NCBI GenBank assembly: GCA_964390545.1
Contig: CAYMJV010000006.1
Span: 1-63,302, forward strand
Length of the DNA stretch: 63,302 nucleotides
Source: CAYMJV01 sp964390545
GTDB lineage: Bacteria > Desulfobacterota > BSN033 > UBA1163
Direction of reading: 5' to 3'
The position numbers and the translations under genes were made by a program. Every line of letters begins with the position of its first letter. Position 1 is the first letter of the stretch. The notes below the pieces were generated by a model, which was given only the letters and a program-made list of their open reading frames with translations, was not told the DNA's origin and made no database searches. Shown one piece after another: positions 48,329-56,991 of the stretch.

Positions 48329-49947
48329 AAGGACTCCTCGACCACTCCTTGTGATGAGACATACACGATCCCCCGTCGCCTGCTCTCCTTCATCAATTCT
48401 TGGATAAAGACATCCGGACGATTGAGAATCGGGTTTCCACGGAGATACTCTTTTAAAAACCTGAAGCGATCTGTCTTGGTCATGGTCCTGGGAGTTGAGG
48501 TATTGAGTTGGAGAAAGCTCTTAAATAATTTCCCAGAACCCACCTTTTTATCCAAGGAAATATCCTCCTGGTCAAGAAGGTGGAACTTCCATCCTCCCCC
48601 ATTCTCCAAAATCAGAATATTGCAGGTCTTCATATCCTGATGAAAGACCCTTTTCTGATGGAGGCGGGAAAGCCATTGGGCGAAGGCCTTCGTGAAGAGC
48701 CTCTTCTTCTGCAGGTCCCCTAATCTCCCGAGAATATATCGGTCCATCTCCTGTCCTGTTTCAGGGGTCTCCATCAGAAAAAAGCTCTCTCTCAGTCCCC
48801 ACCATCTTCTTTTTTCAACTAACGCAAGTGGGGTCACCGACGGGATGCCTCTCACTCTCAAACCGTGGCTTCCCACCCACGACTTTAAGCCTTTGGGTTG
48901 CCTGAAGTGATCTTTAAACGTCCGCCACACATTTACATTTCTGAAGTGTTTAACGCATACCCTTTTCCCTCCGTTCTCCATGATAGAGACGGAGACCTCC
49001 GGAGCGTTTTTTGCCAAGCTCGATGGGCTTTCCTTGAGGAGCCGAAGGTGCTCCTCAACGATTCTTTTCACTCTATCTAAATCGAAATCCCGCCGATGAA
49101 AATACTGAACCCCTTTCACACTTTGGATCGAAAATTCTGAACTCTCCTTCAAACAACGTTTTGTCCGACTGCGCCACTGTCTCTTCTGAAGACGACCCAT
49201 CTGAACATGAATCCTTTGAAGGAGTTCCTCTTTCTTTCGAAGATAGTGCGACTCTTCTTCAAAATAAGCATCCATGAACAAGAATTGTTCTCTCTCCCCC
49301 CAGACAGATCTCAAGGAGTGAAAGAGGAAAGATAAATTCCACAATCTTTGATTCAAAGAGAGGGTTCGTAAGATCTTTGCGCTATGTAAATCGGTTAGAA
49401 AGAGGGATTCCCCATCCCATAAAAAGTTACCCGCGTGAAGATCCTTGTGGAATAGTCCTGCGTTGTGGATTTTTCTTACAGCTTTGGCCAACTCGATCAA
49501 AGGAAAGCGATTTCCTAATTTCGCCGAATCCTCAATTAATGAAACCCCTGAACCAATAGCTTCCGAAAGGTAATAACTCTCTTTTACGAACCCCCGATGG
49601 GCCCTTTCCAGCCAGCCCAAGGGTTTGGGGATGGGGAGGTTCCTTTTGTGCATCTGGTAAGCGATGAACCATTCTTTGCGTCCTTTGGAAGGGAGAAGAA
49701 GGTATTTGATAGATTCGATCCAGTCTTTCGTCCGGTCCCTCTTTAAAAAGACCCTCTGCCCGTTTGAAAGAGTGGTGATCGCTGCCGAGCGGATCCTCGA
49801 CGCTTTAATAACCTCCCCTCCCATCTTCCCGATGAAGGAAAAGGGATCTTCGAAAAAGACCGGGGGAAGAAGATGAATTAATTCTTCCGTTATCCAGCCT
49901 TTGATCTCGCCGACCGATACTTTTTTATAAAATGAAGAACCCATCAA
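48325..49947 (-). CDS. Tandem LPS-kinase-like protein (two Kdo/WaaP-type domains)
   Basis: A 540-aa protein with two protein-kinase-fold domains. Domain 1 has the catalytic loop HKDLHAGN (His167-Asn174) and the metal Asp186 (LTDLHSA). Domain 2 has HQDMKTCN (His436-Asn443) and Asp459 (LLDQED). The ATP-binding Lys of domain 2 is in KRVCVKHF. Each is like RfaP/WaaP or KdkA enzymes that phosphorylate LPS core heptose or Kdo. Usual family members have one domain, so this is a fusion or duplication. It overlaps its neighbour by 4 nt. Confidence 0.87.
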   Translation of the reverse strand: MMGSSFYKKVSVGEIKGWITEELIHLLPPVFFEDPFSFIGKMGGEVIKASRIRSAAITTLSNGQRVFLKRDRTKDWIESIKYLLLPSKGRKEWFIAYQMHKRNLPIPKPLGWLERAHRGFVKESYYLSEAIGSGVSLIEDSAKLGNRFPLIELAKAVRKIHNAGLFHKDLHAGNFLWDGESLFLTDLHSAKILRTLSLNQRLWNLSFLFHSLRSVWGEREQFLFMDAYFEEESHYLRKKEELLQRIHVQMGRLQKRQWRSRTKRCLKESSEFSIQSVKGVQYFHRRDFDLDRVKRIVEEHLRLLKESPSSLAKNAPEVSVSIMENGGKRVCVKHFRNVNVWRTFKDHFRQPKGLKSWVGSHGLRVRGIPSVTPLALVEKRRWWGLRESFFLMETPETGQEMDRYILGRLGDLQKKRLFTKAFAQWLSRLHQKRVFHQDMKTCNILILENGGGWKFHLLDQEDISLDKKVGSGKLFKSFLQLNTSTPRTMTKTDRFRFLKEYLRGNPILNRPDVFIQELMKESRRRGIVYVSSQGVVEESF

Positions 49948-49983
49948 CTTAGGATCTCTCCCAGAAAAAGGTTAAGAGGTTAA

Positions 49984-50859
49984 TTAATGGTCGCTTTTCT
50001 CATCTTTCACCCCATGATCTCTATAATAATAGGCGGGAATGGTGGGACCATAGATCCCGAGATACTGCTCTGGATATGTAAGAATATATGATTCCAATAA
50101 GTTTGCAAATGTTTCAATGATCTTTCTGTATTCACCCTCTCCGTTGCCCCAGTGGTGATCGACTGCTTCTTTGAAAATCAACGTGATCTTCCCTTTCTCG
50201 TAGAGATGGATGAATGGCACGATGGCTGCCTTTGCCTGGTGTGCAAGATGAATCATTCCCGTTGGAAACTCCATTGCCTTTCCTAAAAAGGATACCTTTT
50301 CCTTAATCCGTCCTTCTCCTGCATCTCCATCATAGTAGATGATCTTCCCTCCGCGAAGGGTCTCTAATATCCTCTTTTTATATGCCTCTGAAAGGGATGG
50401 ATCGTGAACAAAAATGGTATTCTCATGGGTATCATAATATCGAATCTTTGGATGTTTCGGATGTTTAGGCGTCACCCCGCTGAGGAGAATCAGATCATAT
50501 CCCATGACTCTCAATGCGTTAAAGGAAAGATGGGGAATTCCAATATGGCCTGCAATCAGAACAACCCCTCTTCCCTCTTTCAATACCCCATCCAGATGAT
50601 GAATCCCCTCCACCTTCACAAACCGTCTAATAAAAGATGCGTCCATGAGAGGGATGAGATATCGCATCACCTTTCTGACCCCTCTCAATTCAAAGACCCC
50701 TTTAACGATCCTTTCAACTATTTCCGGATCCTTCTTTTTTTGGTAAAAGAAAATCACTTTATCTTCGTATTCTCTCCTCTTCTCCTTTTTCCGGTGATAG
50801 CTTGAAAAGGCGAAAACCCTTGGGTAGAAAAATGCTAGCTTGATTAAAAGCCATTTCAC
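49984..50859 (-). CDS. LpxL/LPLAT-like acyltransferase
   Basis: A 291-aa protein with the lysophospholipid/lipid A acyltransferase pattern: KEGRGVVLIAGHIGIPHLSF, then IYYDGDAGEGRIKEKVSFLG and TGMIHLAHQAKAAIVPFIHL. The usual catalytic HX4D/E reads HIGIPH here, so the acidic partner is not in its normal place. A hydrophobic and basic N-terminus (LLIKLAFFYPRVFAFSSYHR) suggests membrane binding. It probably acylates lipid A or a related lipid. It is transcribed with the LPS-kinase-like gene. Confidence 0.8.
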   Translation of the reverse strand: MKWLLIKLAFFYPRVFAFSSYHRKKEKRREYEDKVIFFYQKKKDPEIVERIVKGVFELRGVRKVMRYLIPLMDASFIRRFVKVEGIHHLDGVLKEGRGVVLIAGHIGIPHLSFNALRVMGYDLILLSGVTPKHPKHPKIRYYDTHENTIFVHDPSLSEAYKKRILETLRGGKIIYYDGDAGEGRIKEKVSFLGKAMEFPTGMIHLAHQAKAAIVPFIHLYEKGKITLIFKEAVDHHWGNGEGEYRKIIETFANLLESYILTYPEQYLGIYGPTIPAYYYRDHGVKDEKSDH

Positions 50860-50871
50860 CTTTAAAGACCC

Positions 50872-51864
50872 TCAGGATGCGGAAACTTTTTTCAAGACAT
50901 CGAGGATTCGCGGGGCATTAACCTCAAGGGAATAAGCCTCTTCGACCCGCTTTCTTCCTATCCGTCCCATCTCCTTCCGCAGTTCTTCGTCCTGCATCAG
51001 TTTCAAAAGAGAACTCGTCCATTCTTCTTCCCTTTGGGCCCAGAAACCATTAACCCCATTTTCCACAATATCTCTATTCATACCCACCGGGGTGCAAACG
51101 GCTGGAACACCTACCCCATAATATTGAACAATCTTCAACCCACATTTCCCCCTGGACCAGAGGTCATCGGAAAGGGGCATGATACCAATGTCAAAGCTTT
51201 TCAGATCGGCCTCTTCTTCCTCAGAAGACCATCTCTTTTTGATGATGAGGAGATAGGAGCTATCCAAAAACTGATCGCAAACGATCTTGAGCTGAAAGTG
51301 AGGATATCCATTGAACATCTTCTCCAAGGTGGGGAGGAGGGGCTTTAAGTATTTCAACGTACTGCTGCTCCCCAGCCAACCGATGGTAATGGGTCCTTCC
51401 GAATGGTACCCCTTTTTTACCGAGTAATGAGAAAGATCGATCGATGTCGGGATGACTTCAACGTTTGGGTTATAAGGGATGACCTGGGATTTCAAGAATT
51501 GATTTCCCGCCATCACGAAATCAACACGCCTCATCATATAGGCAAACCGGAACCGTCGTGAAAAAGAATGAGGATTTCTTGCGCCTGAGCTGCGGTACAT
51601 CAGGGCATCATCAAAATCGTAGATGATCCTTTTTGCCTTTCGGCGAAGATACCAGAACTCGATGGGGGAAAAGAGTCTCCGGTGGACATATAAAATATCG
51701 TATTGTCCCAAGGTATTATAGAATTTCAATTTATCCAGCCCATTCTGTTTATAGAAATGGACTGATACTTCCACCCCCTCTTTTCGAAAGTACGGCAGAT
51801 ACTGAAGTACCCGATAGCGGCAACTGTTCACCTCCAGACTATGGATCAGGAAAGCGACCTTCAA
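50872..51864 (-). CDS. Family 4-type glycosyltransferase
   Basis: A 330-aa GT-B protein: MKVAFLIHSLEVNSCRYRVL, IIYDFDDALMYRSSGA, TIGWLGSSSTLKYLKPLLPT and SLEVNAPRILDVLKKV. The donor loop CGLKIVQYYGVGVPAVCTPV replaces the more usual EAMA-type Glu with a different pattern. It is short for a GT4. It lies between the LPLAT-like gene and a methyltransferase gene. Likely an inner- or outer-core transferase. Confidence 0.82.
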   Translation of the reverse strand: MKVAFLIHSLEVNSCRYRVLQYLPYFRKEGVEVSVHFYKQNGLDKLKFYNTLGQYDILYVHRRLFSPIEFWYLRRKAKRIIYDFDDALMYRSSGARNPHSFSRRFRFAYMMRRVDFVMAGNQFLKSQVIPYNPNVEVIPTSIDLSHYSVKKGYHSEGPITIGWLGSSSTLKYLKPLLPTLEKMFNGYPHFQLKIVCDQFLDSSYLLIIKKRWSSEEEEADLKSFDIGIMPLSDDLWSRGKCGLKIVQYYGVGVPAVCTPVGMNRDIVENGVNGFWAQREEEWTSSLLKLMQDEELRKEMGRIGRKRVEEAYSLEVNAPRILDVLKKVSAS

Positions 51865-51868
51865 ACTT

Positions 51869-52591
51869 CTAAACCTTTCGAGCCACTATAAGAATAGACT
51901 TTGTGAAGTCGATCCCCAAGAAACGGAAAACAGGGGAGAAGAGGTAGACCTTTGTCAAAAAAGAGATTAGAGGTTCGTTGAATACTCGACAGATCTCAAG
52001 AATCTCAAAATCCTGATGAAGCAGTAATCCTCCCAGCTCCTCATAATGGTAAGCTGTCCGGTGCATGACATCCTTCCAGTATCGACCGGGGGTGTAGACG
52101 TTAGGAGTGGTTAGGATCACTTTTCCTCCGGGCTTCAGAATCTGATAAATATTTCTGACCATCTCCCTCCCTTCGTCCAACTTGAGATGTTCGATCACTT
52201 CGAAAAGGAGGACCATGTCAAAGGTCTCTTTAATCTCTTCAAAACTGGAATAGTCATGGGAATAGGAGGGATCGATATCCATACTTTTATAGAGGGTTCT
52301 GGGATAATACTTTCTAATTCGGCCCTCCAGATCTCGATTCGAAGCTCCGACCTCGAGAAGGGTCTCTCCATCTCTGAGATATTTCAGAATGATGGGAAGC
52401 CTCTTCTTTATAATCTTTAAAGCCCAGACCTCTGGATATTTTTGATGGACTCTCTCTCTCAGCCGTAACTGTTCACTCCAAAGCAAAGAATTCATCTTCT
52501 TAGCCTTCGACCCGAATCCCTTTTTTTCCCCCACCAAGATCGGAATTCTCCTCTTTATAGCGTTTACGTTTGAACACCAAAGATTCAACAC
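51869..52591 (-). CDS. SAM-dependent methyltransferase
   Basis: A 240-aa class I methyltransferase. GETLLEVGASNRDLEGRIRK is the motif I region, VLLFEVIEHLKLDEGREMVR the acidic segment, and LKPGGKVILTTPNVYTPG the post-motif strand. The start is GTG 52591, which overlaps the upstream GT4 by 7 nt. A later ATG at 52495 would lose 32 residues but keeps the fold. Probably acts on a sugar or a lipid-linked intermediate. Confidence 0.8.
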   Translation of the reverse strand: MLNLWCSNVNAIKRRIPILVGEKKGFGSKAKKMNSLLWSEQLRLRERVHQKYPEVWALKIIKKRLPIILKYLRDGETLLEVGASNRDLEGRIRKYYPRTLYKSMDIDPSYSHDYSSFEEIKETFDMVLLFEVIEHLKLDEGREMVRNIYQILKPGGKVILTTPNVYTPGRYWKDVMHRTAYHYEELGGLLLHQDFEILEICRVFNEPLISFLTKVYLFSPVFRFLGIDFTKSILIVARKV

Positions 52592-53781
52592 CCTTCTTCT
52601 TTAGCAACCTCGTAATAAACTCGTAAGATATCCTCGATGTGATTCGCCAGCGAGTATTTCTCCATCCATTGTCTTGTAACAACCCGAGCCTTCTCCCGCC
52701 GATCTTCATCGAAATAATAAGCAATCGATTCTGCCAGGCTTTTCACATTCGCAGGGGTCTCGATCACTTCTCCTCCCTCTTTCGAAAGGATGGCATCCGC
52801 TGCCCCATTGAACCGTGAGGTAATCACAGGAAGTCCCGTGGCAAGGGCCTCTAAAACTGTCAAGGAGCAGGAGTCATAAAATGTCGGATGGACATAAATG
52901 TCGCTGGCTGAATAAACCTGTTCCACCTCCCTAACATGACCAAGGAAGAGGATAAGATCTGAAACACCGATCCTCTTGGCCAACCGCCTATAACGTCCTC
53001 TGTGCCCCCGACCCAATACAAGCAAACGGAAGGGTCTTTCTGGGAACCTCTCTCGCAACAATGCCAAGGATGACAAAAGAGGCTCCAGCCCTTTAAGACG
53101 ATAGTTATTTCCAATAAACAGGAGCACGATGAGTTCCGGATCGATTCCCAGTGTTTCTCGCATTCGGTTGCGATGAATTTCTCGATTTCGTGGGTGAAAC
53201 CGATCGAGATCCACGCAATTAAAAACCACTGCGATCTTTTCTTCAGAAACACCATAATACCGGATGATATCCTTTTTAATCATTTTCGAAATCGCAATAA
53301 TTCTCTTAACACGGGGGCTTAAGTACTGCTTCTTTTGGATCCAGATTTTAAGATAATGCTCTGGAGACAAATACCTTTTCAAATATTTGTAGAAAAAATA
53401 ACCTGGATTTGAAACGGAAAGAAAGTCCTGCTTAAGGTATGCCCTCTCCACGCCTTCATGAGGATTATAAATATTCATGAGCAAGGTCCCCTCCACTCCA
53501 TGAATAATGTCAAAATCATCCCACCGGATGACACGCGCAGAGCTGATAAGAAAAGTAAGGGTTCTTAAACTGCGAGGATATCTCCACACGGGGATGGAGT
53601 GAATCGTGTATCCTCTATCAGGGCTTTCCTCGGCAACCCTGGCAAATATGTGAACGTCATGTCCTCTTTCCGAAAGCGCTTGAGCTAACCATGAAAAGTA
53701 ACTCTCTCCGCCTCGGGATGGAAGAAATCGGTCCAGAACAATCGCAATTCTTAATTTTTGCGTACGATCATACGCTTCCAT
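52585..53781 (-). CDS. Family 4 glycosyltransferase, WaaG-like
   Basis: A 398-aa GT-B enzyme: LRIAIVLDRFLPSRGGESYF at the N-terminus, LIVLLFIGNNYRLKGLEPLL for the donor domain, and SCSLTVLEALATGLPVITSR with the E-x7-E motif. The order and GRGHRGRYRRLAKRIGVSDL pattern resemble the core alpha-glucosyltransferase WaaG. It lies in the core-type part of the locus, so it likely adds the first outer-core hexose to heptose (inferred). Confidence 0.9.
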   Translation of the reverse strand: MEAYDRTQKLRIAIVLDRFLPSRGGESYFSWLAQALSERGHDVHIFARVAEESPDRGYTIHSIPVWRYPRSLRTLTFLISSARVIRWDDFDIIHGVEGTLLMNIYNPHEGVERAYLKQDFLSVSNPGYFFYKYLKRYLSPEHYLKIWIQKKQYLSPRVKRIIAISKMIKKDIIRYYGVSEEKIAVVFNCVDLDRFHPRNREIHRNRMRETLGIDPELIVLLFIGNNYRLKGLEPLLSSLALLRERFPERPFRLLVLGRGHRGRYRRLAKRIGVSDLILFLGHVREVEQVYSASDIYVHPTFYDSCSLTVLEALATGLPVITSRFNGAADAILSKEGGEVIETPANVKSLAESIAYYFDEDRREKARVVTRQWMEKYSLANHIEDILRVYYEVAKEEGC

Positions 53782-53787
53782 AGTGGC

Positions 53788-54540
53788 CTAAGAACTATTT
53801 TTTTTCCGCCTGGCATAAAGATACCCACCTTGATCCTCCATTCTGACCTCGAACCCTAACGCTTCAAGTCTTCGATAAATATTGAGTGGCGTTCTCTGGT
53901 CCAGACCATGGGTCTCCATTGCGATACCCATTATTTTAGCGGCAGTGTCTGAACTCATCCTTTCGACAATCTCATGTTCAGCGCCTTCGCAATCTAATTT
54001 TACAAAATCGACGATTCGCAACGTTTGTTTTTCAATGATGTCATCGAGTGAAATCGTCTCAACTCGCCTTCGCAACCCTCCGATCGCATCCTCTGTGTAT
54101 AGGGAATGACTACCCGTAGAAGCATCATCAGAAATATAAATATCTTGATAACCACTTGAGCCAGAAACCGCCATTGCAAAAATAGAAACATTCTTCAAGT
54201 TGTTTAGTTCCACATTTTTTTTCAGCATTTGAAAATTACCTGGCTCTGGCTCAAATGCAAGCACCTTGGAGGCGATTCCTGCCGCCATCACTGTGAAAGA
54301 TCCAATGTGCGCTCCGACGTCGATCACGACTGAACCTTTTGTGATTGGAACAAAATTTCTTTCATAATGCTTTGTAACTAAATTCGATTTGACAATTTTC
54401 AAATCATCTGTATTGGGACGTAATCTCAATTTTATTCCGCTCCGATGGATGAGTTCAAATTCATACCGTAAGAAACCATAGCGCTCAGCATAAAACATGT
54501 ACCAGTTCTTAAATGCAACGATATTCTTTCCTACAGACAT
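53788..54540 (-). CDS. FkbM-family methyltransferase
   Basis: A 250-aa protein with SVVIDVGAHIGSFTVMAAGI as SAM motif I, LAFEPEPGNFQMLKKNVELN and TISLDDIIEKQTLRIVDFVK, and the catalytic-type KLDCEGAEHEIV. FkbM enzymes O-methylate hydroxyls of polyketides and sugars. It is the sixth methyltransferase in the locus, and stands between a radical SAM gene and a GT4 gene. The 131-nt gap upstream (54541-54671) has no gene or clear signal. Confidence 0.9.
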   Translation of the reverse strand: MSVGKNIVAFKNWYMFYAERYGFLRYEFELIHRSGIKLRLRPNTDDLKIVKSNLVTKHYERNFVPITKGSVVIDVGAHIGSFTVMAAGIASKVLAFEPEPGNFQMLKKNVELNNLKNVSIFAMAVSGSSGYQDIYISDDASTGSHSLYTEDAIGGLRRRVETISLDDIIEKQTLRIVDFVKLDCEGAEHEIVERMSSDTAAKIMGIAMETHGLDQRTPLNIYRRLEALGFEVRMEDQGGYLYARRKKNSS

Positions 54541-54671
54541 GTAAGGTTCCCTTTTCGAAAAGTGATTAGTCGATCAAGAAACCAACTCTTTTTGCTCATT
54601 ACGTCAAATGGTCAGAGCAATATATTTCGGATCCTTAATCTTCTAATTACCGCGTCGGTTAACCCATTTGT

Positions 54672-55697
54672 TTAAAAGTGTAAGAAATCATTTTCTTTGC
54701 AAATATGGCAAACTGTTGGGCTCTTTTCAATCTTGCCAACAATCTCTTTTCGCGCCAATCTGTAATTTTGATTGTTCCAAATCTTCATGAAGGGTTCCTC
54801 GAAAATGTTTCCAAACGCGTAGCGCTCGCTGTAGACCGCACAACAGGGAAGGATAGACCCCTCCCAATTAACGACGGTTGTCGTCCAGAGCTGTCTGCAT
54901 GTCATCGGTTTCCTTTTCTCTTTTTTGACAAGGTCGAACGCAGAATACTTAGGATTTTCTGGAATCCAGTCTTTATCCCTTTCGATGGATTCTGCTACTC
55001 TTTCGAATATTTCTTTTCCCATATCAGTTCTCATTTTATTAATACGAAGCTCTATCCCAAGGCTTCTGGTTAACTGCCTTATCGTTTCAATTTCATGCTC
55101 ATTATGCCTAAAGACATGGAAAAGGAGGATCAGTCGGGTATACCGATTTTTCAGCCTCTTTTTCGCTCCTTGGAGCAGGCGAATATTTGATAGGACTTTT
55201 TGAAAATCTCCCCCCACGCGATATTTGCTATACGTTTCTGGACTTGCACCATCAAAGGAGATAAAAATCTTATCGATATTCGTTGAGATGAGATCTTCAG
55301 CGATTTTCTCATCCATGATATTTAGATTTGTACTGATAGAAACTGGAATATTCTTGGCTTTTGCATACCTCACCATTGCGATCAAATCTTTGTTTAAGAG
55401 TGGTTCTCCCCAATTATAAAGTTCCAATTTGGTCAAATAGCTTCCCATTTCATCGATCACCTTTTTAAAGGGTTCGATCTTCATCAATCCTTTGGCACTG
55501 CTGTTATCCCCTCTTCCAGTCGGACAAAGAGGGCATTTCAAATTACAGACATTCCCGATATCAATAGTAAGTTTGTTGGGGAAGTAATAGAGACGCGAAT
55601 GCCCCAAAAGGCGCTGAATTTCCTTGAGGAAAAGATTATAAACCTTTCGAGGCTTCACTATCTGTTTGAGGAAAACCATTTTTCTAAGTAAGGTCAT
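54672..55697 (-). CDS. Radical SAM/SPASM protein
   Basis: A 341-aa protein with IDIGNVCNLKCPLCPTGRG (CxxxCxxC cluster site). KIFISFDGASPETYSKYRVG is the barrel part, and a SPASM-like C-terminus has CRQLWTTTVVNWEGSILPCC and CHICKEN. It lacks the N-terminal extension of the 26282 gene. Homologues in LPS loci are annotated as radical SAM/SPASM enzymes of unknown substrate. The ATG overlaps the last codons of a broken GT4 gene. Confidence 0.88.
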   Translation of the reverse strand: MTLLRKMVFLKQIVKPRKVYNLFLKEIQRLLGHSRLYYFPNKLTIDIGNVCNLKCPLCPTGRGDNSSAKGLMKIEPFKKVIDEMGSYLTKLELYNWGEPLLNKDLIAMVRYAKAKNIPVSISTNLNIMDEKIAEDLISTNIDKIFISFDGASPETYSKYRVGGDFQKVLSNIRLLQGAKKRLKNRYTRLILLFHVFRHNEHEIETIRQLTRSLGIELRINKMRTDMGKEIFERVAESIERDKDWIPENPKYSAFDLVKKEKRKPMTCRQLWTTTVVNWEGSILPCCAVYSERYAFGNIFEEPFMKIWNNQNYRLARKEIVGKIEKSPTVCHICKENDFLHF

Positions 55698-56141
55698 AGG
55701 GCTCCACTGCCAACTGCTTCATCGGTTGAAGCACGCTTTCCTCCATCTGACTGGATCGGCCAACCAAAAGAACTTTAACGTTTGGGAATTCCTTCGCAAT
55801 CGTCTTAACCGCCTCCAAGAAGACTCTGGTTCTGCGATATTTTTGAAATCGGGCAATCATCCCAATCACATTATCCTCTGGTCCGACCACGAAGACGGTT
55901 CTCCGATCGCCTGAGTTGCCCGCACAGCAAATCAGAGGAGGCGGAGGCTCTTAGGAAAAGGTATCGTCCTCACTTGATGGAAATGGATTCCACGGTTCTC
56001 TTCATCCCAATGCTCGGCATAGACATGAACATCAAAGTCTTCCCCGGCCATTCGACTGCAGAGACCGACCAGATATCTCTCTGCCCCGCCTTCCCTCCTC
56101 GAGAAATCCGGAATCGCTGTTGCAAACCGTAGCTTGGGCAT
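55684..56141 (-). pseudogene. Broken GT4 glycosyltransferase
   Basis: Two fragments of one GT4 enzyme remain. 55932-56141 keeps the N-terminus (MPKLRFATAIPDFSRREGGA, AERYLVGLCSRMAGEDFDVH) and then stops. 55684-55890 keeps the middle (VIGMIARFQKYRRTRVFLEA, EFPNVKVLLVGRSSQMEESV) in another frame. The parts between and the C-terminal donor loop are missing, about 700 nt compared with an intact gene. An internal deletion, frameshift and C-terminal loss are the likely events. The end overlaps the next radical SAM gene. Confidence 0.8.
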
Positions 56142-56228
56142 AGATAAATGCGAATTAAACGAATCTTACGAATACAGGATATTCGATTCGTCCGATGTCA
56201 CTCGTCTCATTCGTTCCTCAAAGGATCT

Positions 56229-56990
56229 TCATCTCCCTTTGACGTATCTAGGGTCCTTCTCAGCCAGTACGAACAATTTCTTACCAAAAATGAGATCCAC
56301 AGACATGACGTCTCGAAAAATCTCCCTATTCTTCTCCTTCTGATTCGGATTTCTTTCTCTTTGAAAAGCACGCCAGGTGGTTAAGTAAATAAATGGATAA
56401 AGGAAAATGAATAACATCGCCCGGTTGCTGTAGGAATGTGTTGTTGCCTCTAAGATTCGGAACCCATTTCGATGAAGGTTTATTCTTAATTCATAATAAT
56501 CTGTAAGATGGATATGCATGCCACCCAAATATTCATCCACTTCGTTTTGAGGTCTTCCTGTAAACAGATTAAACCCTACGAGGAGGTTTGCAACTCTGGA
56601 TTTGAGATTCAATATATTAGGTGTTGTGACCAGGAGTTTCCCTTTAGGTTTCAAGATCCGAAAGCACTCTCTAACGAAATGGAAAGGGTCTTCGAGATGT
56701 TCAATGCCATTGGAACAAAGGATGAAGTCGAAGGTCTCATCCCCAAAGGGTAGGTCTTGATTGAGATCGGCCTTTTCACATGTGATCCCTTGAATGCAAA
56801 ATAATTGAGGATCAATATCTGCAGCCACAACATTAAAACCCGCCTTTTTCAACTTCTGGGATATGATTCCCAGTCCGGCCGGTGCATCCAATAACTTTCC
56901 CTGAGAGCCAAATCGATTGAAGATCTTAACCACTTTATCATGGGGATGCTGAAGTCCAAGGATTTTTACCACCAATTTCTTGAGGTTCAT
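56229..56990 (-). CDS. SAM-dependent methyltransferase
   Basis: A 253-aa class I methyltransferase: KLLDAPAGLGIISQKLKKAG (motif I), NVVAADIDPQLFCIQGITCE, and FDFILCSNGIEHLEDPFHFV. The post-motif LKPKGKLLVTTPNILNL is intact. The C-terminal ~60 residues have hydrophobic stretches (MLFIFLYPFIYLTTWRAFQR), which suggests membrane contact. It ends 2 nt before the next aminotransferase gene and precedes the broken GT4. Confidence 0.85.
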   Translation of the reverse strand: MNLKKLVVKILGLQHPHDKVVKIFNRFGSQGKLLDAPAGLGIISQKLKKAGFNVVAADIDPQLFCIQGITCEKADLNQDLPFGDETFDFILCSNGIEHLEDPFHFVRECFRILKPKGKLLVTTPNILNLKSRVANLLVGFNLFTGRPQNEVDEYLGGMHIHLTDYYELRINLHRNGFRILEATTHSYSNRAMLFIFLYPFIYLTTWRAFQRERNPNQKEKNREIFRDVMSVDLIFGKKLFVLAEKDPRYVKGR

Positions 56991-56991
56991 C

